From SVQP01 sp045650025 (GTDB lineage Bacteria; Bacillota; Clostridia; Oscillospirales; CAG-272): a stretch of DNA of 46,021 nt. The stretch is from NCBI GenBank assembly GCA_045650025.1, contig JAZRQR010000198.1, positions 1 to 46,021 of the forward strand, given 5' to 3'. A program made the position numbers and the translations under genes. This document shows positions 31,751-39,565 of the stretch, piece by piece; position 1 is the stretch's first letter; the number at the start of each line of letters is the position of its first letter. The notes below the pieces were generated by a model that worked only from the letters and a program-made list of their open reading frames with translations, searched no databases and was not told the DNA's origin.

Positions 31751-33215
31751 CTCCGTCCTCCTTTCTGCCAAACGCAAAGCCAACAAGGCAAAGCAATATC
31801 ATACCTGCAGGCGCAAGAGATGCACCGCAGCCGTTCTTGACGGCAGGCTCGGGGGTATCCTCGGATTCGGTCGCGACCTCTGCCTCGGTTTCGGTAGGTG
31901 CTTCGGTCGCTTCGGTCGATTCGGTCGCTTCGGTCGATTCTATATTCGACTCTGTCGAATTACTCGACCCTACTGGCTCGGTGGTGCTCTCCTCGGTGGT
32001 GGGAGATTCCAGCACGGTGACCTCGTAGGTGGCAACCATGCCGTCATACGTCACGGTGACGGTTGCCTTGCCGGGCTTGGAGAAATCGTACGAGACCATT
32101 TCCTCCAGCAGCATCATGTCAAGCCCCGCACCGCTTGCAAACTCCACGCGCACGACCAGCGAGGTCATGTCAATGCGCTCGCCCACGTAATACGTATCCT
32201 TATACCCGGGCAGCACAGTCATGCCGCCCATTTTGACGCTGATCTCATCCGAGGCATTGATGCAAAATACGATCGGCTCCAGCACCAGCGTGCCGTCCAC
32301 GGGCGTATAGTTGTTTTTGTTTGAGCCTGCCCAGTTACCCCAGTCGTCCCTGTTCCAGTTCATCCAGCGAAAGCCGGGGAGAATGACGATCTCATACTCG
32401 TTTTCCTTCAGGGCAGCAAGATAGGAAGGATTGTCAATATGAAAGATCATGGTGTCTCCGTAGAAATTGAAGCGCGCCACCTTGCCCGCCTTGACAAGCT
32501 CGGTGACCGTTACGCCGTCAATGGTGACAAGGTCACCGAGAGTCTTGCCGGGAATTGCCGAGGGGCACAGATCCACCGCGGAAATGGCTTTGAGGCTTTC
32601 ACGATCCTTGCGCTCAAATCTGACGCGCAAAGCACCGTCACCGCCCGGCATTGCCCCCACCTGCACGGCGGTAATGCCTGCCTTTTGGTTGACGGGAAAA
32701 TACACGTCGTGATCCAGCGTCAGCGCGGAAAGCTCCTTGTCGATTCCGGAGGGCGAGCCCGCGCACCACACAAAGCCTGCCTTGATGGTCACGGCGGTAA
32801 AATCCGAGGGCTTGAGCTTGGAATGATCGTCCATATGAAAGCGCAGATTGAGATAGATCGTACCGTCAGGTCCGTTCTCATAGGTATAGCAGGTGCGCTT
32901 GAGCGGCAGATCGCCCAGCATATCCTTGATCTCTCGCACGGTCATATTCTCATACGCCACGCCGTCCTTGACAAAGGACAAAAGGATCAGATCGGTATTG
33001 TGGTCAAGTCCGTTATCCCATGCATCCTTGGTCAAGCCCTGCACGTCTGCAGGCACGCTGAAGGTGACCTGCCCGTAGGTCGTGCCCTCGGGTGCAAAGG
33101 GCAAGGAATAGCAGGGCTGCATGCTGACGGCATCCGCGGCAGATGCCGTCACGGGCACAAGCGCGCAAAGCATGGTGCAAGCAAGCAGCACGCATAAAAG
33201 CAATCGTTTTTTCAT
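31743..33215 (-). CDS. Secreted Ig-like protein with a Cys-containing C-terminal membrane anchor
   Basis: 490 residues. AGGAGG lies just before the ATG. A Sec signal peptide ends in an AxA-type site (TASA, about residue 27) and has no lipobox Cys. The body is beta-rich with no recognised catalytic motif. Residues about 325-400 resemble a bacterial Ig-like (Big_3-type) domain (YYVGERIDMTSLVVRVEF...KPGKATVTVTY). A Ser/Thr/Glu stalk (about 400-455), encoded by an 18-bp tandem repeat, precedes a tail of the form N-G-C-G-A-S-L, a hydrophobic span and RKED. The tail is sorting-signal-like but lacks LPxTG. It is the first gene of an operon with the GH71/99-like lipoprotein, so the two may work on the same surface polymer. 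Confidence 0.85.
   Translation of the reverse strand: MKKRLLLCVLLACTMLCALVPVTASAADAVSMQPCYSLPFAPEGTTYGQVTFSVPADVQGLTKDAWDNGLDHNTDLILLSFVKDGVAYENMTVREIKDMLGDLPLKRTCYTYENGPDGTIYLNLRFHMDDHSKLKPSDFTAVTIKAGFVWCAGSPSGIDKELSALTLDHDVYFPVNQKAGITAVQVGAMPGGDGALRVRFERKDRESLKAISAVDLCPSAIPGKTLGDLVTIDGVTVTELVKAGKVARFNFYGDTMIFHIDNPSYLAALKENEYEIVILPGFRWMNWNRDDWGNWAGSNKNNYTPVDGTLVLEPIVFCINASDEISVKMGGMTVLPGYKDTYYVGERIDMTSLVVRVEFASGAGLDMMLLEEMVSYDFSKPGKATVTVTYDGMVATYEVTVLESPTTEESTTEPVGSSNSTESNIESTEATESTEATEAPTETEAEVATESEDTPEPAVKNGCGASLAPAGMILLCLVGFAFGRKEDGDA
31902..31937 (-). repeat. 18-bp tandem repeat in the stalk coding region
   Basis: Two copies of an 18-bp unit (two variants of TTCGGTCGM) encode alternating Thr-Glu-Ser/Ala stalk residues. 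Because the unit is a multiple of three, slippage would change stalk length without a frameshift. Confidence 0.7.
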
Positions 33216-33243
33216 AAAGACCTCCTAAGCTGTATTTTGTTTT

Positions 33244-33272
33244 ATTTTACAACAAATACACCTCCTTGTCAA
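33244..33272 (-). promoter_or_regulatory. Promoter of the Ig-like/GH71-99-like operon
   Basis: Minus strand: TTGACA (33272-33267), 17-bp spacer, TAAAAT (33249-33244). Confidence 0.75.
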
Positions 33273-33291
33273 GCAAAAATCTCATACTCTC

Positions 33292-33320
33292 TTGCAAACG
33301 CGAATAAGGTGTGCTATAAT
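33292..33320 (+). promoter_or_regulatory. Promoter of the FliB-like/MFS operon
   Basis: TTGCAA (33292-33297), 17-bp spacer, TATAAT (33315-33320) after TG. It diverges from the neighbouring operon promoter 20 bp away. The leader to the ATG at 33556 is about 230 nt long and holds a MITE-like insertion. Confidence 0.78.
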
Positions 33321-33352
33321 GGTGGCATATCGCAGGGCGGGGACCTGCTCCA

Positions 33353-33499
33353 ATGTCATTCACTTAAGAAAAGCGCACAGCAGGCAAGAAAACGGAACGG
33401 ATGCGCGCAAAAAGCCGTCCCCGCGGGGGACGCCTTGTTGGCGCGTCCCCGCATCATATGCTTGCCCTTTGCGGTAGCACTTTCTTAACTGAATGACAC
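33353..33499. mobile_element. 147-bp MITE-like element in the FliB-like gene leader
   Basis: The 19-bp ends (33353-33371 and 33481-33499) are inverted copies with 17 of 19 matches, core GTCATTCA then TTAAGAAA. The interior codes for nothing convincing. It can fold two mutually exclusive hairpins: 33416-33422 with 33426-33432, or 33426-33433 with 33443-33450. It separates the promoter from the gene, so its RNA is part of the leader. Confidence 0.65.
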
Positions 33500-33555
33500 A
33501 GGGACTTACTCCCGCAGAAAAATCCAAATCAAACAAAATGAAAAGGAGCGCAAAA

Positions 33556-34449
33556 ATGAAGCTTTACGCACCTGCTTATTATAAAGAATTTGCCTGCATT
33601 GCTGACCGCTGTAAGCACTCCTGCTGCATTGGCTGGGAGATCGACGTGGACGAGGACACCCTCGCGCTGTACGACACCTTGGACGGCGACTACGCAGACG
33701 CCATCCGCGCAAGCATTGACCAAACCGACACCCCGCACTTCTCTCTTGCTGCGCACGAGCGTTGCCCGCACTTGGACGAGCGCGGACTTTGCCGCATCAT
33801 TTGCGCATACGGCGAGGACGCGCTTTGCGAGATCTGCCGTGAGCACCCGCGCTTTTATCACGACACGCCGCACGGCAAGGAGGTAGGGCTTGGGCTTGCC
33901 TGCGAGGCGGCTTGCAGCCTGATCCTGTTCTCGGACGATTTTGATTGCATGGTCGAGCTGGAGGAGCTGGACGGAGAACCCGACGCAGACGCCTTTGACG
34001 CCACCGCGCTGCGCGCTCGCGCATACGCCATTCTCAAGGACTCTTCCCTTTCCTACGACGCAAGACTTGCGCGCATTTCAGCGGAATTTGGCGTAAGCAC
34101 GGCAATGCGCTCGGACAATGCCTGGTGCGAGCTGCTGGCAGGCTTGGAATACCTGGACGAGCAGCACCTCGGGCTCTTTATGCTATACGGCGCAGACGCC
34201 GACGTGCTACAAGAGCAAGAGTCTTGGCTTTGCCGCGCGCTTGCTTACTTCATCTACCGCCATTGCTCGGCTGCAGAGAGTGAAGAAGACTTTGCCGCCT
34301 CGCTGGGGCTTGCCCTGTTTCTTGAGCGCCTGCTCGCCTCGCTGATTGCAGCAGGACACGATGCGCTGGACTCTGCGCGCATCATTTCCGAGGAGCTGGA
34401 ATACTCCGAGGACAACACCGACACCATCCGATCTGTTTTTTGGAGGTAA
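33556..34449 (+). CDS. FliB-like cysteine-rich protein (flagellin lysine N-methylase family)
   Basis: 297 residues from the ATG with AGGAG 7 nt upstream; longer versions would run into the MITE-like leader. The N-terminus carries the Cys cluster CIADRCKHSCCIGWEID (about 13-29), and further Cys residues lie in HERCPHLDERGLCRIIC (about 74-90) and CEICREHPRFYHD (about 97-109). This arrangement is that of FliB/lysine-N-methylase proteins, probably a metal- or Fe-S-binding site. In enteric bacteria FliB methylates flagellin lysines, but no flagellar gene occurs in the window, so another target is possible. The MFS gene starts 4 nt after the stop, giving a two-gene operon. Confidence 0.85.
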   Translation: MKLYAPAYYKEFACIADRCKHSCCIGWEIDVDEDTLALYDTLDGDYADAIRASIDQTDTPHFSLAAHERCPHLDERGLCRIICAYGEDALCEICREHPRFYHDTPHGKEVGLGLACEAACSLILFSDDFDCMVELEELDGEPDADAFDATALRARAYAILKDSSLSYDARLARISAEFGVSTAMRSDNAWCELLAGLEYLDEQHLGLFMLYGADADVLQEQESWLCRALAYFIYRHCSAAESEEDFAASLGLALFLERLLASLIAAGHDALDSARIISEELEYSEDNTDTIRSVFWR

Positions 34450-34453
34450 CGTC

Positions 34454-35704
34454 ATGAATCCCAACTATAAGCGCACGAAACTTGCGTGCTACTCCGCATA
34501 CTTTACTATGTCCTCGATCTTTGTCCTGCCGCCGCTGCTCTTTGCCACGCTGCAGGATATGTACGGCATTTCCTACACATTGCTTGGCACGCTGGTGCTG
34601 ACCAATTTCTGCACGCAGATGATCGTGGACCTGCTATTTTCCCTCTTTGCCAAAAAATTCAACGCGCAGATGCTTGTGCGCGTCACGCCGCTGATCACCT
34701 CGCTGGGACTTGTGATCTACGCGCTTGTCCCTTGGCTGCTCCCGCAGCAATTTGCCTATGCGGGCTTGCTTGCCGGCACGGTCATCTTCTCGGTTGCCGC
34801 AGGCTTTTCCGAGGTCATGCTCTCCCCCACCATTGCGGCACTCCCCTCGGATAACCCGCAGCGCGATATGAGCATGCTGCACTCGCTGTATGCGTTCGGC
34901 ATCTTTTTCGTCATTGTGGTCAGCACCGCGTTTTTCGCGCTGTTTGATCGCTCGAAATGGATGTTCTTAACGCTGTTCTTTGCCGCGTTGCCCGTCATTG
35001 CAGCGGTACTCTTTATGCTCTCCCCCATGCCCGATCTGCAAGGGGGCAGCGAAAAGGAGCGCGCAAGCCGCTCGCGCTCGCGCACGATCGGTCTTATCCT
35101 TTGCGTTGCCTGCATCTTTTTCGGCTCTTGCGCCGAGAACACCATGTCCAACTGGATCTCGGGCTATATGGAAAACGCGCTGCACATCCCTAAGGCGGTG
35201 GGTGACATGCTGGGACTTGCGGCATTTGCCATTCTGCTGGGGTTGACGCGTATTACTTACGCCAAATACGGCAAAAACATCTTCCGCATGCTCACGGTCG
35301 GCATGATCGGTGCAGCGGTCTGCTACCTCGTCGTGGTCTTTTCGGGTGCACCTGCGGTCGCATTGATCGCTTGCGTGCTGACCGGCATCTTTACCTCGAT
35401 GCTGTGGCCCGGTGCTTTGATCATGATGGAGGAGAACATTCCCGCGGTGGGCGTTGCCGCCTACGCGCTCATGGCATCGGGCGGTGACCTTGGTGCCTCG
35501 GTTGCACCGCAGCTGATGGGTATTGTGACCGACGCGGTCAGCGCATCCGCGCTTGGTGCACGCCTGGCAGAGACCCTCTCGCTTTCCACCGAGCAGGTGG
35601 GGCTCAAGGCCGGCATGCTTGCCTGCTCGCTCTTCCCCATCCTTGGCATCGTCACCCTGTTCTTTACCGTACGGTTTTTCAAAAAACAAAAAGCGGCAAA
35701 ATAA
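34454..35704 (+). CDS. MFS transporter
   Basis: 416 residues with about 12 hydrophobic spans, the size of a standard major facilitator permease. GGAGG precedes the ATG, which lies 4 nt after the FliB-like gene. Between the two six-helix halves is a basic cytosolic loop (KERASRSRSRT, about residue 205). The first half shows an AKKFNAQMLVRVTPL segment in the position of the family's basic loop 2-3 motif. The best-fitting branch, by the GIFTSMLWPG and ALMASGGDLGASVAPQ features, is the sugar-permease-like (FucP/NarK-like) side, but the substrate cannot be named. A sugar or drug exporter is equally possible. Confidence 0.85.
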   Translation: MNPNYKRTKLACYSAYFTMSSIFVLPPLLFATLQDMYGISYTLLGTLVLTNFCTQMIVDLLFSLFAKKFNAQMLVRVTPLITSLGLVIYALVPWLLPQQFAYAGLLAGTVIFSVAAGFSEVMLSPTIAALPSDNPQRDMSMLHSLYAFGIFFVIVVSTAFFALFDRSKWMFLTLFFAALPVIAAVLFMLSPMPDLQGGSEKERASRSRSRTIGLILCVACIFFGSCAENTMSNWISGYMENALHIPKAVGDMLGLAAFAILLGLTRITYAKYGKNIFRMLTVGMIGAAVCYLVVVFSGAPAVALIACVLTGIFTSMLWPGALIMMEENIPAVGVAAYALMASGGDLGASVAPQLMGIVTDAVSASALGARLAETLSLSTEQVGLKAGMLACSLFPILGIVTLFFTVRFFKKQKAAK

Positions 35705-35791
35705 GGTGAATTTCCTCTGCCGCAAACAAAAAAACGCCCCCATTGGGCGGATAAATTAGCGGGAAATGAGCAAAATGCCGAAAAGTTCCCT

Positions 35792-36020
35792 CGTGTCATC
35801 CTGAGCGGAGAAAACATCCCGGGTGGATGTTTTCGAAGTCGAACTTTCAAAAATCTGCAAAAAATTGCTGATTTTTGAAAGTCAAAACGCGAAAAGCGTT
35901 TTGAGGATCTACGAGGGGCACAAATTTCGCCCGTAGATCCTGCGCTTCGCGCACCCTCCCTATGGTCGGGTTCGACTTCGCAAACAATACTTAATTGTTT
36001 GCTCCGCTCAGGATGACACG
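35792..36020. mobile_element. 229-bp hairpin-chain element with 19-bp terminal inverted repeats (CATCCTGAGCGGAG family)
   Basis: CGTGTCATCCTGAGCGGAG (35792-35810) faces its exact complement (36002-36020). Inside are consecutive hairpins: GAAAACATCC/GGATGTTTTC, ACTTTCAAAAATC/GATTTTTGAAAGT, AAAACGC/GCGTTTT, GGATCTACG/CGTAGATCC, GCGC-TTC-GCGC and CAAACAAT/ATTGTTTG. This is a well-known dispersed repeat type in gut bacteria whose false translation begins CHPERS. The rest of the gene-free stretch 35705-36140 holds only a small hairpin near 35732 and the terminator at 36058. Confidence 0.7.
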
Positions 36021-36057
36021 GGCGTGACACCCACCTGCGTTTGTTACATAAAAAAGC

Positions 36058-36089
36058 AAAGAACTGTATCGAAACGATACAGTTCTTTT
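36058..36089. terminator. Bidirectional terminator
   Basis: AAAGAACTGTATCG, loop AAA, complementary arm to 36088, then T. It ends the plus-strand MFS transcript and the minus-strand lipoprotein gene that stops at 36141. Confidence 0.85.
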
Positions 36090-36140
36090 GACTTTTTCCG
36101 CTTACTTCGCAGCCCCAAGAGGAGCGCCTTTTTGTTGTAC

Positions 36141-37544
36141 TTAATCGGTAAATACTGTGTGCATATTCAGCGTATACGTCATCTCATACGTGCTGTTGCC
36201 CGAGGCGATGCTGCCCGTTGCCTTAACTACGGTCTTGATCTCCAGTAGCGCATCGTTTTGAATCGTCACGGTCACGGTCTGCGTACAGGACTTGTACGTG
36301 CCGCCCATGTTGGCAAAGATCTCCTCAAACTCAGCAGAGGATCCGAGCGCCTGCTCAATCTCCCAAACGCCCTTGCCCTTGTCCTTGATATTGGTAATGG
36401 ATTCGGCGTTATACCCGTAGGTGCTGTCATTGATCAGCATCTCGATCAGGGATCTTGCCTCCTCCTCGGTCTGCGGCTCGGAAACGGATTCGCCTTTCCA
36501 AGTGACCGTGCACGCGCCATCCTTATAAGAAAGCGTCATGTCGGCATTGTCATATTCCGACTTGATGTCATAATAAAATCTGCCGTCCTGCACGCCGTAT
36601 TGTACCGTATCGGTCTCGGAAAATTTCTCGGTCTGTCCCATCACCTTGAATATCTGTTCCTGCACGTAATGGAACGAGCCATCCTCTGCCTCGTATCGAT
36701 CCCGGATCAGCTTGGTGATCTCCTTGCGGATGGCAAGATCGTCCACTTCCTTGTATTTGGCAGCATCAATGGTATCGGTCACGCGGGTGACCTGATCGCC
36801 CATCGCCGCCACCTTCATGCGGACGTTCATTGCGGGGGCTTGCGTGGCACTCTCATCGGTATCAAACTCAAATTCCATGATGATATCGGTCACGCAGAAG
36901 CTTTTATCGGCATGGAACGTGACCTTTACATCCACAATATCCGCACCGAATACGTCCATTTCCTGCGTGGAAAGCGCACCGGTAATGCCCTTGATCGCCT
37001 TTTTGGTATAACCCGAGTAGGTCAGCGTCCAGGTCTTGTCCTCGTTTTGCGCAAACTCCGCATGCGTGCAGTCCGTAATGTCGGCGTCAATGCTGCTCTC
37101 TTCTCTGTCCGCTACACGATATGCGGCGTATTCCTCTGCTGTCATATTGCTATACAGCTTGCGCTCATAGCCATTCTCGCCGCGGAACTCAAACGCCTTG
37201 CCATCCATGTATGCGCTGATGGCACGCGTATCCTGATCCAGATCCAGCGCGTCGCACGTTACGCTTACGTCGGTTTCGCTGTAATAGTAATAATCCTCGC
37301 CCGTGTCCTCGATCACAGTACCGGTGGCAGTGGTTTTTACAACGTAGCCCTCCATCACTATGACCATATCCATCTCCATGGCGATCTCATAGCAATCAAA
37401 GTCCTGCATCGCCTGACCAATGCGCTCCCAAAGCGCCTTTGCGGTCTTGGGCGCGGGTCGGAGCGCCTCCATCACACTTCCGCAGGATACAAGCAGCACG
37501 GTGCATGCCAGCAGCGCACACGTCAAAAGCATTCTCTTTTTCAT
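36141..37544 (-). CDS. Lipoprotein of unknown function (about 467 residues)
   Basis: 467 residues. GGAGG lies 9 nt before the ATG and the lipobox is LVSC (Cys about 21). The mature part is rich in beta-strand patterns with alternating Thr/Val/Tyr and acidic residues (EDYYYYSETDVSVTC; YMDGKAFEFRG). It has two similar halves (about 50-260 and 270-467), each of the type seen in LolA/LppX-like lipoproteins that hold lipids, but I cannot assign a family. No catalytic motif is visible. The upstream sequence has a likely ECF-sigma promoter in place of the usual sigma-A type, which hints at a role in envelope stress. It is a single gene with the opposite direction to the MFS gene. Confidence 0.8.
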   Translation of the reverse strand: MKKRMLLTCALLACTVLLVSCGSVMEALRPAPKTAKALWERIGQAMQDFDCYEIAMEMDMVIVMEGYVVKTTATGTVIEDTGEDYYYYSETDVSVTCDALDLDQDTRAISAYMDGKAFEFRGENGYERKLYSNMTAEEYAAYRVADREESSIDADITDCTHAEFAQNEDKTWTLTYSGYTKKAIKGITGALSTQEMDVFGADIVDVKVTFHADKSFCVTDIIMEFEFDTDESATQAPAMNVRMKVAAMGDQVTRVTDTIDAAKYKEVDDLAIRKEITKLIRDRYEAEDGSFHYVQEQIFKVMGQTEKFSETDTVQYGVQDGRFYYDIKSEYDNADMTLSYKDGACTVTWKGESVSEPQTEEEARSLIEMLINDSTYGYNAESITNIKDKGKGVWEIEQALGSSAEFEEIFANMGGTYKSCTQTVTVTIQNDALLEIKTVVKATGSIASGNSTYEMTYTLNMHTVFTD

Positions 37545-37589
37545 GATTTCTCCTCCTTTTTTGAAACGCGATGTCGTTCTACTTATATA

Positions 37590-37614
37590 GACGCTTTTTT
37601 TCGCAAAAAAGTTC
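37590..37614 (-). promoter_or_regulatory. Candidate ECF-sigma-factor promoter of the unknown lipoprotein
   Basis: Minus strand: GAACTT beginning at 37614, then CGTCTATATAAG beginning at 37593, with 17 bp between GAAC and CGTC. The pattern matches the GAAC/GTC style of ECF promoters and not the sigma-A pattern of the other genes here. Confidence 0.5.
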
Positions 37615-37654
37615 GGGCTTTTTGAAAAATTATTTATATTTTTTCAAAAAATTT

Positions 37655-37681
37655 CAGCGGAGGCAAAAATTGCCCCCGCTG
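37655..37681 (-). terminator. Terminator of the esterase/DUF4838 operon
   Basis: On the minus strand CAGCGG-GGGCA, loop, TGCC-TCCGCTG, followed by AAATTTTTTG. Confidence 0.7.
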
Positions 37682-37693
37682 TTTGATCAAATT

Positions 37694-39535
37694 TTAGCCC
37701 AAGCTACCCGTCTTGCCTGCCTGCGAGAAGTCGATAAGCGTGCTTTCACGGTAGTGCGTGATGCCGTACCACTCGCAAAGCTCATAAAGCTTGTTGAGAT
37801 ATTCCTTGCGCTCCATGGCGTTGCCCTTGGTGTGTGCCAGGTAGTACGCCTGGATCGAGCTCTTTTCCACGTGTGCCTTTTGCTCGGGCGTTTCTGCCAT
37901 TTCCAAAGCGGTCTCCCAGAGCGCCAGCATCTCGCGCGAGAAGGCGGTGGATTCATCGTTTGTCATGTGCTTGAGCAGCATGTTGCGCATGTTATCGTAA
38001 ATGCCTGCGTGATTGAGCGAAGCTGCCTCGGTGATCTTGTCAATATACGTGCGGATGTTCTGCCAGCCCGCGCCGTAGTAGTCCTCCAAGAACTCATTCA
38101 TGTGGCGGTTGTACTCTTCCTCGGTCATGTCGGGATTCCACAAAAGCTTTGCCAGCAGGTATGCGCGCAGCTCACCAAACTCGCCCGAAATGGACTGGTA
38201 GTTACCCTGCTCGAACATGCCGATTACGTGGTGATCCTTATAAAACTTGACGTTCTGACGCAGCACGCCCAGGTTCGGGAACGGCGCTAAGTAGAACATA
38301 AAGTTGGTGGTATAATCCCAGATGTACAAATTATCGCAAATGGCGCTCCATTCCTCAATGTCCTTCTTGAACGCCACGTTCTGCGCGCAGTTTTCGTCCT
38401 CCAAGGGATGGCTGAAGCAGCACTCGATCGAGCACAGACGGATAATGACGTTATCCGCAGGCTTGATGGTCTTGGGTGCCTGGCGCGTATAGCGGTACGC
38501 CAGAGTGTCGACGTACACGTTCGGGAATTCATCCTTAATATCGTTTGCTATGCGGTTGACAAAGGTCAGAAGTGAGCCCATGGGCGTGCCCTCGCGCTCG
38601 TCAATGGCGCGGCAGTTTGCACACTGGCAGCCAAGATGCTCGGCAGCCGAGTCGTTTTGCGAGACGGATACGATCTTGGCGCGCGGATTTTCGCGCAGCC
38701 ACTGCTTTACCCTATACAATACCTGCTCGTATACCGCTTCATCGGTCAGGCAGGGCTGCTTGCCCACCTCATGCGGCTGACCGGTCAGCGCCGCCAGCGT
38801 ATGCACGAACGAGCCGGCATAGGAAATGCCGCCCTCCATTTCATTTACGTAGCCGCTGTTATCCTTGAGCTGAATGGACAGGATCTGATCCTTCTCCAGC
38901 GAATACCAGAAGCTGTCGCGCGCGATAAACGCAGGGCTGTATACCTCGCAGTAGTCTGCAGGAATGCGCACGATGGGATTGTCGCGCACGCAGGTGTAGT
39001 TGGTTGCGTAAAAACGCACGCCGAGGTAGTTCTCAAGGAAGGTCTCCACACCGTACACGGTGCCCGAGGTGGCTCTGCCCGTAATGTACAGGTTGCCGTC
39101 CTGCTCCAGAATGACGTAACCGTCGTCGTTGGTGATCTGCGCACGCGCTGCCTTGACCGCGTCGGTATCCAGATCGGTCTTGCCGATCACGATCTTGTGT
39201 GCGGCACCTGCATCCTGGCTGTGCTCGAGCTTATGTCCGGTTGCCTTTTCGGAGTACTCGATCAGATAGTCCACAGCCATGGTAACGCCGGCAGCGGCAT
39301 CGGGCTGCACGTACAGAGAGAACTGCGAGAAATCTACGCCACCGATCTGAAACAGATCCACAGGATAGCCGGTATCCGGCACGGTCTCCTCGGTCTCTGC
39401 CTCGGTTTCGGGCAGCGTGCTCTCGGGCTGATCTGCCGCGTCTGTGGTGTCAACGGGGGTATCCATTGCAGGGGTACATGCCGCAAGACAGGAAAGCGGC
39501 ATTAAAAGTGCCAATAAAAACGAAAGCTTTTTCAT
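37694..39535 (-). CDS. DUF4838-type lipoprotein (alpha-glucuronidase-like N-terminal fold)
   Basis: 613 residues. The lipobox is CLAAC (Cys about 20) and a Glu/Thr linker runs to about 55. Residues about 60-200 resemble the N-terminal domain shared by GH67/GH20 enzymes (VDYLIEYSEKATGHKL...KIVIGKT; GTVYGVETFLENYLGVRFY). The core (about 210-560) matches DUF4838: VSVSQNDSA, CQCANC (about 302-307), VDTLAYRYT and a Trp/Tyr-rich barrel. DUF4838 proteins occur in polysaccharide-use clusters and are presumed hydrolases acting on uronic-acid-rich glycans; the reaction is not proven. The gene starts 30 nt after the esterase gene, so the two form an operon. Confidence 0.85.
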   Translation of the reverse strand: MKKLSFLLALLMPLSCLAACTPAMDTPVDTTDAADQPESTLPETEAETEETVPDTGYPVDLFQIGGVDFSQFSLYVQPDAAAGVTMAVDYLIEYSEKATGHKLEHSQDAGAAHKIVIGKTDLDTDAVKAARAQITNDDGYVILEQDGNLYITGRATSGTVYGVETFLENYLGVRFYATNYTCVRDNPIVRIPADYCEVYSPAFIARDSFWYSLEKDQILSIQLKDNSGYVNEMEGGISYAGSFVHTLAALTGQPHEVGKQPCLTDEAVYEQVLYRVKQWLRENPRAKIVSVSQNDSAAEHLGCQCANCRAIDEREGTPMGSLLTFVNRIANDIKDEFPNVYVDTLAYRYTRQAPKTIKPADNVIIRLCSIECCFSHPLEDENCAQNVAFKKDIEEWSAICDNLYIWDYTTNFMFYLAPFPNLGVLRQNVKFYKDHHVIGMFEQGNYQSISGEFGELRAYLLAKLLWNPDMTEEEYNRHMNEFLEDYYGAGWQNIRTYIDKITEAASLNHAGIYDNMRNMLLKHMTNDESTAFSREMLALWETALEMAETPEQKAHVEKSSIQAYYLAHTKGNAMERKEYLNKLYELCEWYGITHYRESTLIDFSQAGKTGSLG

Positions 39536-39565
39536 GGTAATTCTCCCTTTTTTCCATATATTTGT

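Noticed and set aside
33237..33488. An 83-residue open frame in the FliB leader
   Set aside because: It starts upstream of the promoter and runs through the MITE-like element, and it has no ribosome-binding site.
35461..36030. A 189-residue minus-strand frame containing CHPERS
   Set aside because: It is the familiar false translation of a dispersed intergenic hairpin repeat, and it overlaps the MFS gene in antisense.
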